Positions 16,210 through 24,961 of a DNA stretch of 64,000 nucleotides are shown here, piece after piece. Both the position numbers and the translations under genes were made by a program. Source of the DNA: Marivivens donghaensis (GTDB taxonomy: Bacteria > Pseudomonadota > Alphaproteobacteria > Rhodobacterales > Rhodobacteraceae); contig NZ_JAATOP010000001.1 in NCBI RefSeq assembly GCF_011806565.1, positions 124,001-188,000 of the forward strand. Reading direction: 5' to 3'. The notes beneath the pieces were generated by a model. The model worked only from the letters and a program-made list of their open reading frames with translations, was not told where the DNA came from and did not search any database. Every line of letters begins with the position of its first letter. Position 1 is the stretch's first letter.

Positions 16210-17013
16210 TCAGCGCTTTAAAGTGCTCGCAAACTTCTCCCACATATCCGGCCGACGTTCCTTCGTGATCTCTTCGGCCTGTTCGCGGCGCCATTTTTCG
16301 ATGTTGCCGTGGTGGCCCGACATAAGCACGTCGGGGATGGTGCGGCCGCGCCATTCGGCGGGGCGGGTGTATTGGGGGTGTTCGAGGAGGCCGTTGGAGT
16401 GGCTTTCTTCCTCGATGCTCTCGGCGTTACCCAGCACGCCAGGCAGGAGGCGGATGGTGGCGTCGAGCATGGCTTGGGCGGCAAGCTCGCCGCCTGTCAT
16501 GACGAAATCGCCGAGGGAAACTTCCTGAATGCGGTAGGCGTCGAGCACGCGCTGGTCGACACCTTCGAAACGGCCGCAGAGCAGGGTGACACCGTCGTAG
16601 GATGCCCACTCGCGCGCCATCGCCTGATCGAACCGTTTGCCGCGGGGCGAGAGGTAAATCAGGGGCATGTTGCCGCGCGCGGTGCTGCCAGCGGTCTGGA
16701 TCGCCTCGTCGAGCACATCGGCCCGCAGCACCATGCCTGCGCCGCCGCCCGCAGGGGTGTCGTCGACGTTCTTGTGTTTGCCGATGCCGAAGTCGCGCAG
16801 GTTGATCGTCCGCAGCGCCCAGAGGTTTTCGCGCAGCGCCTTGCCCGTGAGGCTCTGCCCCAGCATTCCCGGAAACGCATCGGGGAGCAGGGTGATGATC
16901 TGCGCGGTCCAGACGCCGTGCCACTCCGGCTGCTCGGTGAGCAGATCGCGGGGTTTCAGCGTGGGCCGCATCACGCGGCGGCCGCTCGATTTGTTGGGCG
17001 TATCTTCGGTCAT
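16210..17013 (-). CDS. trmD: tRNA (guanine-N1)-methyltransferase TrmD
   Basis: 267 residues. SPOUT-fold knot motifs are visible: YLSPRGKRFDQ, LLCGRFEGVDQR and GDFVMTGGELAA, with GNAESIEEESH in the linker. It methylates G37 of tRNAs with SAM to prevent frameshifting. I start at the ATG at 17013 (MTEDTPNKS); the frame opens at a TTG six codons earlier. An N-terminal extension of about 35 residues precedes the usual start (WTAQIITLLPDAFPG). It follows a sulfotransferase gene in the same direction. Confidence 0.95.
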   Translation of the reverse strand: MTEDTPNKSSGRRVMRPTLKPRDLLTEQPEWHGVWTAQIITLLPDAFPGMLGQSLTGKALRENLWALRTINLRDFGIGKHKNVDDTPAGGGAGMVLRADVLDEAIQTAGSTARGNMPLIYLSPRGKRFDQAMAREWASYDGVTLLCGRFEGVDQRVLDAYRIQEVSLGDFVMTGGELAAQAMLDATIRLLPGVLGNAESIEEESHSNGLLEHPQYTRPAEWRGRTIPDVLMSGHHGNIEKWRREQAEEITKERRPDMWEKFASTLKR

Positions 17014-17049
17014 GGCTGGCTCATACGGCAAAGCGGGGTCGAAGGGAAC

Positions 17050-17847
17050 TCAGGCCGTGCGCCACCCGCCAAGTTGGGTTTCCTCGGCGAGAGCATCTTT
17101 GGCTGCGATGACCTCTTCGTCGGAGAGGCCGGAGCGGTTGATGGTCAGGAACTCGCGCCAGAGCGCCTCTTCCGGGCCGGTGTTGCCTTTGCCGACGGGA
17201 GCAAATCCGCTCGGGTCGATGCCGAATGCGTCCAGCAGCGCACCGCCGGGGCCGAGGGCGTGGGACTTCGCGTCCTCCAGCGGCAGCGTCGTGACGACAT
17301 CGCCCAGTTCGGAGCGAAGCGCGTCGACAATCGGCACGAAGTCGGCGGCGGGGCTGTAGGCGGCGGCGAATTCGTCGAAATCCATCCGCAGGCGATGGCC
17401 CTTGAGATGGTGACGGTAGGCCGAGAACAGCCAGGACGACCGCTCGCGTGTGGTCAGCACGACCTTGGTTTCGATCGCGCCGAAATGTTCGGCCAGATAG
17501 TTGGCGACATAAGACACGGTGACGGGCGCGGCGGCGTAGGTATCGACGTTCGGCCAACCGGGCAGGTGGCCGCAAAGCGCCTCGCACGAGACCAGAACAT
17601 CGCGGCCATCCATGGGTAGCTGTGACAGCAGCGTGTCCAGACGTTCGCTGAGGTCCAGCAGCACGAGCGGATTGCCCGTGCGCGAAAAGTTGTGGACGAG
17701 CGATGTCACGGGCTTGAGATGGCGGAGCATCAGAAGCTGGACCTGCGGTTCCAGCTTCTCGCGGTTCACCCAGAGAAAATGCTGGATCGAGCTGGTGCCG
17801 GTCTTGTGGAAACCGGGGTGCAGCAGGATCCGTGGCATCTTATTCAT
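17050..17847 (-). CDS. Sulfotransferase-like P-loop protein
   Basis: 265 residues. The N-terminal HPGFHKTGTSSIQHFL is the PAPS 5'-phosphosulfate-binding loop of sulfotransferases, and VVLTTRERSSWLFSAYRHH corresponds to the 3'-phosphate-binding helix. Substrate unknown; such proteins often modify surface polysaccharide or lipids in Rhodobacterales. Its ATG lies inside the last codons of rimM (8-bp overlap) and trmD follows after 36 nt, so it is co-transcribed with RNA-modification genes without an obvious functional link. An ATG three codons in (17838) is an alternative start. Confidence 0.75.
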   Translation of the reverse strand: MNKMPRILLHPGFHKTGTSSIQHFLWVNREKLEPQVQLLMLRHLKPVTSLVHNFSRTGNPLVLLDLSERLDTLLSQLPMDGRDVLVSCEALCGHLPGWPNVDTYAAAPVTVSYVANYLAEHFGAIETKVVLTTRERSSWLFSAYRHHLKGHRLRMDFDEFAAAYSPAADFVPIVDALRSELGDVVTTLPLEDAKSHALGPGGALLDAFGIDPSGFAPVGKGNTGPEEALWREFLTINRSGLSDEEVIAAKDALAEETQLGGWRTA

Positions 17848-18355
17848 CGGGGAACAGGCCCTCCGGCGGGTCGGCGACGATGCGGCCTGCGGCGATGTCC
17901 ACGGTCGGAACGGCCGCCTGCGTGAAGGGCAGCAGCACGGTCGATTTGTAGCCCGCCTTGTGAATTTCCAAGAGGTCCGTCGCGCCGTGGTTCATCACGG
18001 TTTTCACGGTGCCGAGGTCGTTGCCGCCCGTGTCGAACACCTGAAGGCCGATGAGGTCGGCGTAGTAGTATTCGTCGTCAGCGGGCGGGGGCATCTTGTC
18101 CCGATCCGCAAAGACCTGTGTGCCCTTGAGCTTGTCCGCGTCCTCTTTCGACACAACGCCATCCATGCGGACGATCAGCGCGTTTTGCGCGACGCCGGTC
18201 ACGACGATCGTCGGGAAGGTGCGGCCATCCGCAGTATAAAGCGGGGTGTAGTCCGCAATCGCGTCGGGCTCTGCGCAGTACGATTTCAGGCGCACTTCGC
18301 CGCGGACGCCGAATGCGCCGCCGATGGCTCCGACGACAACTCGATCCTGTGTCAT
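17840..18355 (-). CDS. rimM: 16S rRNA processing protein RimM
   Basis: 171 residues. The N-terminal RimM domain begins VVVGAIGGAFGVRGEVRLKS. The PRC-barrel domain follows from about residue 95 with YYYADLIGLQVFD, LGTVKTVMNHGATDLLEI and a conserved LLPFTQAAVPTVD segment. It binds ribosomal protein S19 during 30S head maturation. It lies one base after bluB and overlaps the next gene. Confidence 0.95.
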   Translation of the reverse strand: MTQDRVVVGAIGGAFGVRGEVRLKSYCAEPDAIADYTPLYTADGRTFPTIVVTGVAQNALIVRMDGVVSKEDADKLKGTQVFADRDKMPPPADDEYYYADLIGLQVFDTGGNDLGTVKTVMNHGATDLLEIHKAGYKSTVLLPFTQAAVPTVDIAAGRIVADPPEGLFPDE

Positions 18356-18356
18356 G

Positions 18357-18986
18357 TTATCTCTCCAGCAGTGCGGGCAGATCCTGCCGTTTTTCCCAAC
18401 CGAGCCGTTCCAGCTCGGGGCTTTCCTCTTCGGTGAGCGGGTAGCCGATACAGAAGTAACCTATCAGACGCCAGTGCGAAGGCACATCCAGATCGCGGGT
18501 CAGCTGCTCGGGATCGAGGATCGACACCCAACCAAGGCCGATGCGGTGCGCGCGAAGCAGCAGCCAGAACTGCATGATGGCGGACACGCAGGAATAGGCT
18601 TTCATCTCTGGCATGGTGCCTGCGCCAAGGCCCTTGCCCTTAGTTGTGTTGTCTTCGCTGAAAACGGCGATCTGCACGGGGGCGTCGTCCATGCCGGACA
18701 GCTTCAGACCCGCGTAGATCTTGGCATCGTCGCCCGAATATCCGGCGAGCGCATCGGCGTTGGCGGCGCGGAAATTCTCGCGTGCGGCGATACGGCGAGC
18801 GGGATCGTTGACGCGGACAACGCGCCACGGCTCCGACAGGCCAACCGAAGGCGCGAGCGAAAAGCTCCGCAAGCAGTCATCGATAACATCGGAATCTACG
18901 GGGTCGGTGCGGAAGTGGCGAACGTCGCGCCGCATCCGCAGCAGGCGCCAGAGTTCATCGCGAAAGTCAGCGTCAAATCCGGTCAT
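18357..18986 (-). CDS. bluB: 5,6-dimethylbenzimidazole synthase BluB
   Basis: 209 residues of the nitroreductase fold. RRDVRHF near the N-terminus (catalytic Asp region) and APSVGLSEPWR are diagnostic of BluB, which cleaves reduced FMN with oxygen to make the lower ligand of vitamin B12. IGLGWVSILDPE, near the catalytic Ser region, is also present. No other cobalamin gene or cobalamin riboswitch is seen nearby. It sits between rpsP and rimM, an unusual place, one base upstream of rimM. Confidence 0.92.
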   Translation of the reverse strand: MTGFDADFRDELWRLLRMRRDVRHFRTDPVDSDVIDDCLRSFSLAPSVGLSEPWRVVRVNDPARRIAARENFRAANADALAGYSGDDAKIYAGLKLSGMDDAPVQIAVFSEDNTTKGKGLGAGTMPEMKAYSCVSAIMQFWLLLRAHRIGLGWVSILDPEQLTRDLDVPSHWRLIGYFCIGYPLTEEESPELERLGWEKRQDLPALLER

Positions 18987-19040
18987 GTGCGGCTCCTTTG
19001 CGGTGACCGTAGCGGGAACGGTCGCGGCGAAAAAGCCGAA

Positions 19041-19073
19041 AAAGAAACTGCCCGGAGGTTTCCCTCCGGGCAG
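19041..19073 (-). terminator. Intrinsic terminator downstream of rpsP
   Basis: CTGCCCGGAGG pairs with CCTCCGGGCAG (11 bp) around a 4-nt loop. On the minus strand it is followed by TTTCTTTTT. It lies 13 nt beyond the rpsP stop and separates rpsP from bluB-rimM. Confidence 0.9.
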
Positions 19074-19085
19074 CGGGCGTGAAGA

Positions 19086-19445
19086 TTACTCTTCGCCAGC
19101 AGCGGCTTCTTCGGCCTTAGCGGCTTTAGCAGCAGCGCGCTCCTGAGCAGCTTTGCCCGGAACGGCTTTCTTCGGGTTGTTGCGCTCTTTCTTGGCAACA
19201 ACGCCAGCAGCTTCGAGGAAGCGTGCAACGCGGTCGGTCGGCTGTGCGCCGTGGTCGAGCCAGTACTGAGCGCGCTCGAGGTCGAGCTTTACGCGGTCTT
19301 CCGAATCCTTGGCAAGGAGCGGGTTGTAGGTGCCCAGCTTCTCTTTGAAGCGGCCGTCGCGCGGCATGCGCGAGTCAGCAGCAACGATTGCGTAGTGGGG
19401 GCGCTTTTTGGAACCACCGCGTGCGAGACGGATTTTGATAGCCAT
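19086..19445 (-). CDS. rpsP: Small ribosomal subunit protein bS16
   Basis: 119 residues. Conserved start [42 protein letters not shown] and [14 protein letters not shown]. The C-terminal 35 residues are an Ala/Lys/Glu-rich tail common in alphaproteobacterial S16. AGGAG lies upstream of the ATG. It is cut off from rimM by a terminator and by bluB, so the classical operon is split here. Confidence 0.97.
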   Translation of the reverse strand: MAIKIRLARGGSKKRPHYAIVAADSRMPRDGRFKEKLGTYNPLLAKDSEDRVKLDLERAQYWLDHGAQPTDRVARFLEAAGVVAKKERNNPKKAVPGKAAQERAAAKAAKAEEAAAGEE

Positions 19446-19486
19446 GATGTTTCTCCTGATCGAATGGCAGTGTGACGGCGAGGCCG

Positions 19487-19786
19487 TCAGGATTGGTGTT
19501 GCTTGTGGTGTTGGATCACTTCCTGAATGATGAAATTCAGGAATTTCTTAGCGAACTCGGGGTCTAGATCGGCCTTGTCCGCAAGGTCTGTCAGCCGTGC
19601 GATCTGCATCTCTTCGCGTGCAGGGTCGCTAGGCGGAAGGTCGTTTTCGGCCTTCAGCTTGCCCACGGATTGCGTGTGCTTGAAGCGTTCGGCGAGCGTG
19701 AAAACCAGAATGGCATCGAGGCGGTCGATGCTTTCACGGTGGCCTTTCAGAAGCTCGGCTGCGCGGGCGACGGCGTCGTCAGTCAT
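19487..19786 (-). CDS. Chorismate mutase, AroQ class
   Basis: 99 residues, all helical. The AroQ pattern is visible: [29 protein letters not shown] (Arg and Lys ligands of chorismate), then [15 protein letters not shown] and [15 protein letters not shown] with the C-terminal Glu/Gln. It converts chorismate to prephenate in Phe/Tyr synthesis. Stand-alone monofunctional type. It follows the acetyltransferase pair by 9 nt. Confidence 0.9.
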   Translation of the reverse strand: MTDDAVARAAELLKGHRESIDRLDAILVFTLAERFKHTQSVGKLKAENDLPPSDPAREEMQIARLTDLADKADLDPEFAKKFLNFIIQEVIQHHKQHQS

Positions 19787-19795
19787 GGAGTCCTC

Positions 19796-20362
19796 TTACT
19801 CGGGGATTTCACGGGGATAGCGGTAGGCGATGCAGCCGCCGAAGTCGGCGCTTTCGTCGCGTTCCGCACCCAGACGCTCGGCCAGTTTGATGGCGCGGGC
19901 GTTATCGGGGTGGATGTAGCTGACCAGCGTTTCCCAGCTCAGCGCGTTGTAGGCGTTGTTACGGGCGCTGCGGGCAGCTTCGAGTGCGTAGCCCTGACCT
20001 TCGAACTCTTCGAGGAAGAGGAAGCCCAGTTCCGGTTCCGGATCGCCGAACTCGTGGTCAAGCATGACAAAGCCGAGCGTTTTCAGGTCGTCGTTGCGCA
20101 CAACGGTCCAGAGACCCGCGCCACGCAGCAGCCAGCCAGCAACCAACTGGTTAAAGTCGAGCCACGCATCATCGCGGCTCATCGGGCCGTCGACGTACTT
20201 GCCGCGCTCGGTGCACACGATTTTCGCGTAGTCCTCGAAGTCCGAGATATACGGCGCGCGCAGGGTGACACGTGCCAGCGCAATGCGCGGCAGCGAGCCT
20301 GCGATACGGTCGGTCGCGACGGCGGCCTGACCCTGAGGATCTGCTTCCCACGGGCGGTTCAT
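19796..20362 (-). CDS. GNAT-family N-acetyltransferase (RimJ/RimL-like)
   Basis: 188 residues. The GNAT core shows LGFVMLDHEFGDPEPELGFLF, an acetyl-CoA loop region EEFEGQGYALEAARS, and IHPDNARAIKLAERLGAE near the C-terminus. It probably acetylates an amino group of a small molecule or protein terminus; the substrate is unknown. I start it at the ATG at 20362 (MNRPWEADP), which overlaps the stop of the next upstream acetyltransferase in ATGA. The two are paralogues in tandem. Confidence 0.85.
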   Translation of the reverse strand: MNRPWEADPQGQAAVATDRIAGSLPRIALARVTLRAPYISDFEDYAKIVCTERGKYVDGPMSRDDAWLDFNQLVAGWLLRGAGLWTVVRNDDLKTLGFVMLDHEFGDPEPELGFLFLEEFEGQGYALEAARSARNNAYNALSWETLVSYIHPDNARAIKLAERLGAERDESADFGGCIAYRYPREIPE

Positions 20363-20874
20363 GACAGGTGCTCCGGTTTGGTATGACGGTAAACAAGGCA
20401 ATCTTTACCATCCGGAGCGGCCGCATTCGGGTCGCGCTTCGCACCCAGCTTTTCAGCCAGAGCGATCGAACGGTTGTTGTCGGGACCGATGTAATTCACG
20501 ATCGTGTCCCACTTCAGCACGGACCATGTGTGGTCGATGATCGCCTTCGCGGCTTCGGTCGCAATGCCCGTGCCCTCGACGCTCTCGTCCCAGATCATCC
20601 AGCCGATTTCCTTTTCCGGCCAGCCAGCCGGATACCACGGGCCGATCATGCCCAGTGCGGTGTCGTCGCCTTTGCGGGTGACGACCCACATGCCATAGCC
20701 GTGGATTTCCCAGTGACCGATTTCCGCCGCGAAACCGCGCCACGCCTGACCTTCCTGCAACGGACCGCCCACGCCGACCGAGCGGTCCGAGGCAAAGAAT
20801 GCCATCGCCGCGTCAAGGTCGGACGCCTTGGGTTTGCGCAGGATCAAGCGCTGGGTTTCGAGTGTTTCGGTCAT
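20359..20874 (-). CDS. GNAT-family N-acetyltransferase (RimJ/RimL-like)
   Basis: 171 residues, starting MTETLETQRLILRKPKASD, the typical opening of RimJ/RimL-like enzymes. GMIGPWYPAGWPEKEIGWMI and the acetyl-CoA loop VEGTGIATEAA follow, then IGPDNNRSIALAEKLGAK. Paralogous to the downstream gene, which it overlaps by 4 bp, suggesting tandem duplication. Substrate unknown. It begins 3 nt after ffh. Confidence 0.87.
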   Translation of the reverse strand: MTETLETQRLILRKPKASDLDAAMAFFASDRSVGVGGPLQEGQAWRGFAAEIGHWEIHGYGMWVVTRKGDDTALGMIGPWYPAGWPEKEIGWMIWDESVEGTGIATEAAKAIIDHTWSVLKWDTIVNYIGPDNNRSIALAEKLGAKRDPNAAAPDGKDCLVYRHTKPEHLS

Positions 20875-20877
20875 CGG

Positions 20878-22392
20878 TTACTTTTTCTTACCCAGACCGC
20901 CGAGGCCGCTCAGACCGCCGGGCAGACCCATGCCGCCCAGACCGCCCATTCCGCCGGGGATCTGCTGACCCAGAGCTTTGGCAGCCTGCTGCATCGCCTT
21001 GGGATCGTTCATGTCGGGCATACCGCCTTCGGGCATGCCGTCCTTGCCGAACATCTGTTTGACGGCCTGACGGAGCGCGCCGCCTTTGCCCATCTTGCCC
21101 ATCTTCTTCATCATGTCGGCCATCTGCTTCTGCTGCTTGAGCAGCTTGTTCAGTTCCGACACTTCCAGACCGGCACCCTTGGCCACGCGCTTTTTACGGC
21201 TGGCCTGCATCAGGTCGGGGTTGGCGCGCTCTTTCTTGGTCATCGAGTTGATGAGAGCGATCTGGCGGCGCAGCATGATATCGTCGAAGCCGGCTTCTTT
21301 GATCTTGCCAGCGTGCTTGGCCATGCCCGGCATCATGCCGACGAGGCTGTCCATGCCGCCCATCTTGATCATCTGTTCCAGCTGCATCTTCAGGTCGTTC
21401 ATGTTGAAGCGGCCCTTCTGGAAGCGCTTCATCATGCGTTCGGCCTGCTCGACCTCCAGCGTGGCCTGTGCCTTTTCAACAAGAGCAACGATGTCGCCCA
21501 TGCCGAGGATACGGCCCGCGACGCGTTCGGCCTCGAAGGTTTCGATCGCGTCCATCTTTTCGCCGAGACCGACGAAACGGATCGGCTTGCCGGTGATCGC
21601 GCGCATCGACAGCGCAGCACCGCCGCGGCCGTCACCGTCCATACGGGTGAGGACAACGCCCGAAACGCCGATCTTGTCGTCGAATTCGGTCGCAACGTTC
21701 ACGGCGTCCTGACCGGTCAGGCCGTCGACAACGAGCAGGGTTTCGCGCGGCTTCACAACGTCGCGGACGTCGGCAGCCTGCTGGATCAGTTCTGCGTCAA
21801 TGTGCAGGCGGCCTGCGGTATCGAGCATGTAGACGTCATAGCCACCGAGCGACGCTTGGGTCTTGGCGCGCTTGGCGATGGCAACGGGATCTTCGCCCTT
21901 CACGATCGGCAGGGTGTCCACGCCGATCTGGGTGCCGAGGATCGCGAGCTGTTCCATCGCAGCCGGACGGTTGACGTCGAGCGAAGCCATGAGGACGCGC
22001 TTGCCTTCGCGCTCTTTCAGGCGCTTGGCGAGCTTTGCGGTCGTGGTGGTCTTACCCGAGCCCTGAAGGCCGACCATCAGGATCGGAGCGGGCGGGGTGT
22101 CGATTTTCAGTGCGCCGGCGTCTTCTTCACCAGCCAGAACGCGGATCAGTTCGTCGTGGACGATCTTCACGACCTGCTGGCCGGGCGTGATCGACTTGGT
22201 GACGGCAGAGCCGGTGGCCTTGGTTTCGACGGACTTGATGAAGTTGCGCACAACGGGGAGCGAAACGTCGGCTTCGAGCAGGGCAACGCGTACTTCGCGC
22301 AGGGCAATCTTGACGTCGTCGGCGGACAGGGCGCCTTGCTTGGTCAGACGGTCGAAGACTCCGCCAAGGCGTTCGGATAGATTTTCAAACAT
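20878..22392 (-). CDS. ffh: Signal recognition particle protein Ffh (SRP54)
   Basis: 504 residues. The N domain (MFENLSERLGGVFDRL) is followed by the G domain with GLQGSGKTTT, DTAGRL and TRMDGDGRGGAAL. The C-terminal M domain is Met-rich with FNMNDLKMQLEQMIKMGGM, and ends in a Gly/Met/Pro-rich tail. Ffh binds 4.5S RNA and signal sequences and targets proteins to FtsY and SecYEG. AGGAGG lies 9 nt before the ATG at 22392. The SRP RNA gene is not seen in this window. Confidence 0.97.
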   Translation of the reverse strand: MFENLSERLGGVFDRLTKQGALSADDVKIALREVRVALLEADVSLPVVRNFIKSVETKATGSAVTKSITPGQQVVKIVHDELIRVLAGEEDAGALKIDTPPAPILMVGLQGSGKTTTTAKLAKRLKEREGKRVLMASLDVNRPAAMEQLAILGTQIGVDTLPIVKGEDPVAIAKRAKTQASLGGYDVYMLDTAGRLHIDAELIQQAADVRDVVKPRETLLVVDGLTGQDAVNVATEFDDKIGVSGVVLTRMDGDGRGGAALSMRAITGKPIRFVGLGEKMDAIETFEAERVAGRILGMGDIVALVEKAQATLEVEQAERMMKRFQKGRFNMNDLKMQLEQMIKMGGMDSLVGMMPGMAKHAGKIKEAGFDDIMLRRQIALINSMTKKERANPDLMQASRKKRVAKGAGLEVSELNKLLKQQKQMADMMKKMGKMGKGGALRQAVKQMFGKDGMPEGGMPDMNDPKAMQQAAKALGQQIPGGMGGLGGMGLPGGLSGLGGLGKKK

Positions 22393-22664
22393 GCCGACGG
22401 TCCTCCTAGACCAGTTACCAATCGTTGGACGACTACATAGGTGCCGACCGCTCAAACCACAATCGCGCCCACGGGCGCAACGCGCTGGTGGACGGCGATC
22501 CCCCCATATAGGGAAGGGACCGGAAGACTCATGCTCCCGGGATGGTTGGCTGGCCGTCTACGCGCGTGCGCACCTAGAGTCAAGGTACACATAGGCGGAT
22601 GTGCGGTCTTGCAGTCCTGAGTGTGCTCACTAAAGTGGCGCACAGACTATTTAAGGTTTTACTC

Positions 22665-23543
22665 ATGCAAAATTGGGATGAAGTGCGCACCGCATATCAG
22701 GTGGCGCGTTTAGGAACCGTGAGTGGTGCCGCAGAAGTATTAGGCGTGCACCACGCTACGGTGATCCGGCATATTGATGCCCTCGAAGGACGCCTCGGCG
22801 TCAAACTTTTCCAGCGCCATGCGCGTGGATATACCCCGACCGAGGCAGGCACCGACCTGCTGAACGTCGCAAAGATGACCGATGACCAGTTCCAGCAGTT
22901 GCAGGGACGCATCAAGGGACGCGGCGACGCGGTGGATGGCGACCTCACCGTCACCTCGCTGGCCTCGTTCTCGACGATGTTGACGCCGATCCTCGTCGGC
23001 TTCCAGAACCAGCACCCGAAGCTGCGCGTGCGCTATCTGACCGGCGACCGTCTGTTCCGTCTGGAGTACGGCGAAGCCCATGTCGCGATCCGTGCGGGCA
23101 ACCCGCCGGATCAGCCCGACAACGTGGTGCAGCCGTTCCTTGAACAGAAGGTCTGTCTGGTTGCGTCGAAGTCCTACATCGAAAAGTTTGGCCGCCCGAA
23201 AGACGACGCGGACCTCGTGAACCACCACTTCGTCAGCCACGACGACATGGATGGCCGCGCGCCGTTCCACCGCTGGCTGACCGCGAACCTGCCGCACGAC
23301 CGGATTTCCTATCGCACGATGGATAACCGTTCGATGCGCGACGCGATTGCGGCGGGTGCGGGTATGGGCTTCCTGCCGAAGTGCGAACTCAGCACCATGC
23401 CCGAAGTGGAATGCGTGATGGAACCGCGCGATGAGTGGTCGAGCCGTCTGTGGCTGGTCACGCACGTCGACCTTCATCGCACGCCCAAAGTGCAAGCCTT
23501 CCTCAAGTACCTGAAAGAAGAGTCGCGCAATTGGGAAAACTGA
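22665..23543 (+). CDS. LysR-family transcriptional regulator
   Basis: 292 residues. An N-terminal winged helix-turn-helix (VRTAYQVARLGTVSGAAEVLGVHHATVIRHIDALE) is followed by a type 2 periplasmic-binding-like effector domain. I use the ATG at 22665 (MQNWDEVRTAYQ), since the frame upstream lacks similarity to the family start. The EamA transporter gene overlaps its 3' end, so the transporter is probably in the same transcript and may be its target. Effector unknown. Confidence 0.9.
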   Translation: MQNWDEVRTAYQVARLGTVSGAAEVLGVHHATVIRHIDALEGRLGVKLFQRHARGYTPTEAGTDLLNVAKMTDDQFQQLQGRIKGRGDAVDGDLTVTSLASFSTMLTPILVGFQNQHPKLRVRYLTGDRLFRLEYGEAHVAIRAGNPPDQPDNVVQPFLEQKVCLVASKSYIEKFGRPKDDADLVNHHFVSHDDMDGRAPFHRWLTANLPHDRISYRTMDNRSMRDAIAAGAGMGFLPKCELSTMPEVECVMEPRDEWSSRLWLVTHVDLHRTPKVQAFLKYLKEESRNWEN

Positions 23544-24415
23544 GCCCGTCACTCGCGGGCCACTTGGCAATGCTCACGTTCTCGGCGCTCGTCGCCGGGA
23601 GCTTTTCGTTGGGCTCCATGGTGGCAAACGAAATTGCACCCATGGCCCTCAACGCGCTCCGCTTCTGGATCGGCGCCGGTATCGTCGGCGGCATGGTCTG
23701 GTGGACGGGCACGTTCAAAGCGTCCGACTACAAGGGAACGTGGCGCTACCTGCTGCTCGGCGGGATCTTTGCGTTCTACTTCGTCCTTATGTTCGAAGGC
23801 TTGAAGACCGCAGAGCCCGTGAGCGCTTCGGCAGTCTTTACCCTCACCCCCATCATCTCGGCCATCGCGGGTTACATCCTGCTGCGGCAGATGATGACCG
23901 CGCGCATCGCATTGGCGCTCGCCATCGGCGGGGCAGGGGCGCTGTGGGTGATTTTCCGCGCCGATTGGGATGCGTTTTTGCGGTTCCAGATCGGCAAGGG
24001 CGAGTTCATCTATTTCTGGGGCTGCGTGGCTCACGCCATCTATACCCCTCTGGTGCGCAAACTGAACCGCGGCGAGCCTGCCGTGGTGTTTACCTTTGGC
24101 GTCGTCGTTGCGGCGGCTGTCGTGCTGACGTTCTTCGGCGCGAGCGCTATTGGTGCGACCGACTGGGGCAGCCTGCCGCCTCTGGTGTGGGTGACTATAT
24201 TATATACGTCGATCTTCGCGACGGCGGTGACGGCGGTGCTGCTGCAATTCGCGTCGCTCCGCCTGCCTGCGGCCAAGGTGATGGCCTACACCTACCTCGC
24301 GCCGACTTGGGTGCTGGGATGGGAACTGGCGCTTGGCCAGTCGGTGCCGCCACTGGCGATCATTGGCGGGATCGGCCTGACTATTCTGGCGCTTCTTCTG
24401 CTTCTTCGGGACTGA
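23531..24415 (+). CDS. DMT-family permease with two EamA domains
   Basis: About 294 residues with ten predicted membrane segments in two EamA repeats; the second repeat begins near FIYFWGCVAHAIYTPLVRK. These proteins export or import small metabolites; the substrate is unknown. The start is uncertain: TTG at 23531 (GKLSPSLAGH), overlapping the LysR gene by 13 bp, or ATG at 23570. Its last 35 bp overlap the convergent arsR-like gene. Confidence 0.87.
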   Translation: MGKLSPSLAGHLAMLTFSALVAGSFSLGSMVANEIAPMALNALRFWIGAGIVGGMVWWTGTFKASDYKGTWRYLLLGGIFAFYFVLMFEGLKTAEPVSASAVFTLTPIISAIAGYILLRQMMTARIALALAIGGAGALWVIFRADWDAFLRFQIGKGEFIYFWGCVAHAIYTPLVRKLNRGEPAVVFTFGVVVAAAVVLTFFGASAIGATDWGSLPPLVWVTILYTSIFATAVTAVLLQFASLRLPAAKVMAYTYLAPTWVLGWELALGQSVPPLAIIGGIGLTILALLLLLRD

Positions 24416-24731
24416 CGCCTTCGGACACGAGGAACCGTTCAAAACTGTCGAAGTCGAGCTGGTCGAACTGCCCGAACGACTGCATCCAGACGCTCGCTTC
24501 GCGCAGGGTGTCCGGTTCCAGTTTGCACCACTTCACGCGGCCGCGCTTTTCCTGACTGATGAGACCCGCGTCAGCGAGCACGCTCAGGTGTTTGGAAATC
24601 GCAGCGAGCGAGACGTGAAACGGCTCCGCCACATCGGTCACGGCCATATCGTCCTCCAGCAGCATCGACAGGATCGTGCGGCGGGTGGGGTCGGCGAGTG
24701 CAGTGAAAATCGTGTCGAGCGAAGCGGCCAT
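24381..24731 (-). CDS. ArsR-family winged-helix transcriptional regulator
   Basis: 116 residues. The winged HTH is clear: FTALADPTRRTILSMLLEDD, recognition helix HVSLAAISKHLSVLADAGL and wing SQEKRGRVKWCKL. There is no CxC metal motif, so it belongs to the non-metal ArsR group (SdpR-like). A perfect operator-like palindrome lies upstream at 24764-24779, suggesting autorepression. The 3' end overlaps the convergent EamA permease gene. Confidence 0.9.
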   Translation of the reverse strand: MAASLDTIFTALADPTRRTILSMLLEDDMAVTDVAEPFHVSLAAISKHLSVLADAGLISQEKRGRVKWCKLEPDTLREASVWMQSFGQFDQLDFDSFERFLVSEGVSPEEAEEAPE

Positions 24732-24763
24732 GAAGAGTGATTAAGGTGTGCCACAGAGAAAGG

Positions 24764-24779
24764 TCAACCAATCGGTTGA
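24764..24779. promoter_or_regulatory. Candidate ArsR-type operator
   Basis: TCAACC AATC GGTTGA, a perfect 6-4-6 palindrome 33 bp upstream of the arsR-like start codon. Sites of this TCAACC-N4-GGTTGA form are typical of ArsR-family repressors. Position fits autoregulation. Confidence 0.6.
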
Positions 24780-24961
24780 ATATGGATTCAATGCAGTTGC
24801 AGCGCCGCCAGGGTCGCCTGTGGACAATTTTACCCCATCGCCGATTTGAAAAATGCAGCAATATCAATGCAATGAAGGGGTGTCGCAGGGTGGCCGTAGC
24901 TTATTGACTCGGAGCGCCTAACAACTTAGCAAAGCGCCAACCTTCATGGGGACCCTCGACT

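Noticed and set aside
20368-22380. A 670-codon plus-strand frame opposite ffh and an acetyltransferase gene
   Set aside because: Ffh GTPase motifs and M domain establish the minus-strand genes; the antisense product has repetitive His/Ala/Gln composition only.
23435-23530. An upstream start of the EamA gene deep inside the LysR gene
   Set aside because: It would overlap the LysR gene by more than 100 bp with non-hydrophobic residues; the membrane protein logically begins at 23531 or 23570.
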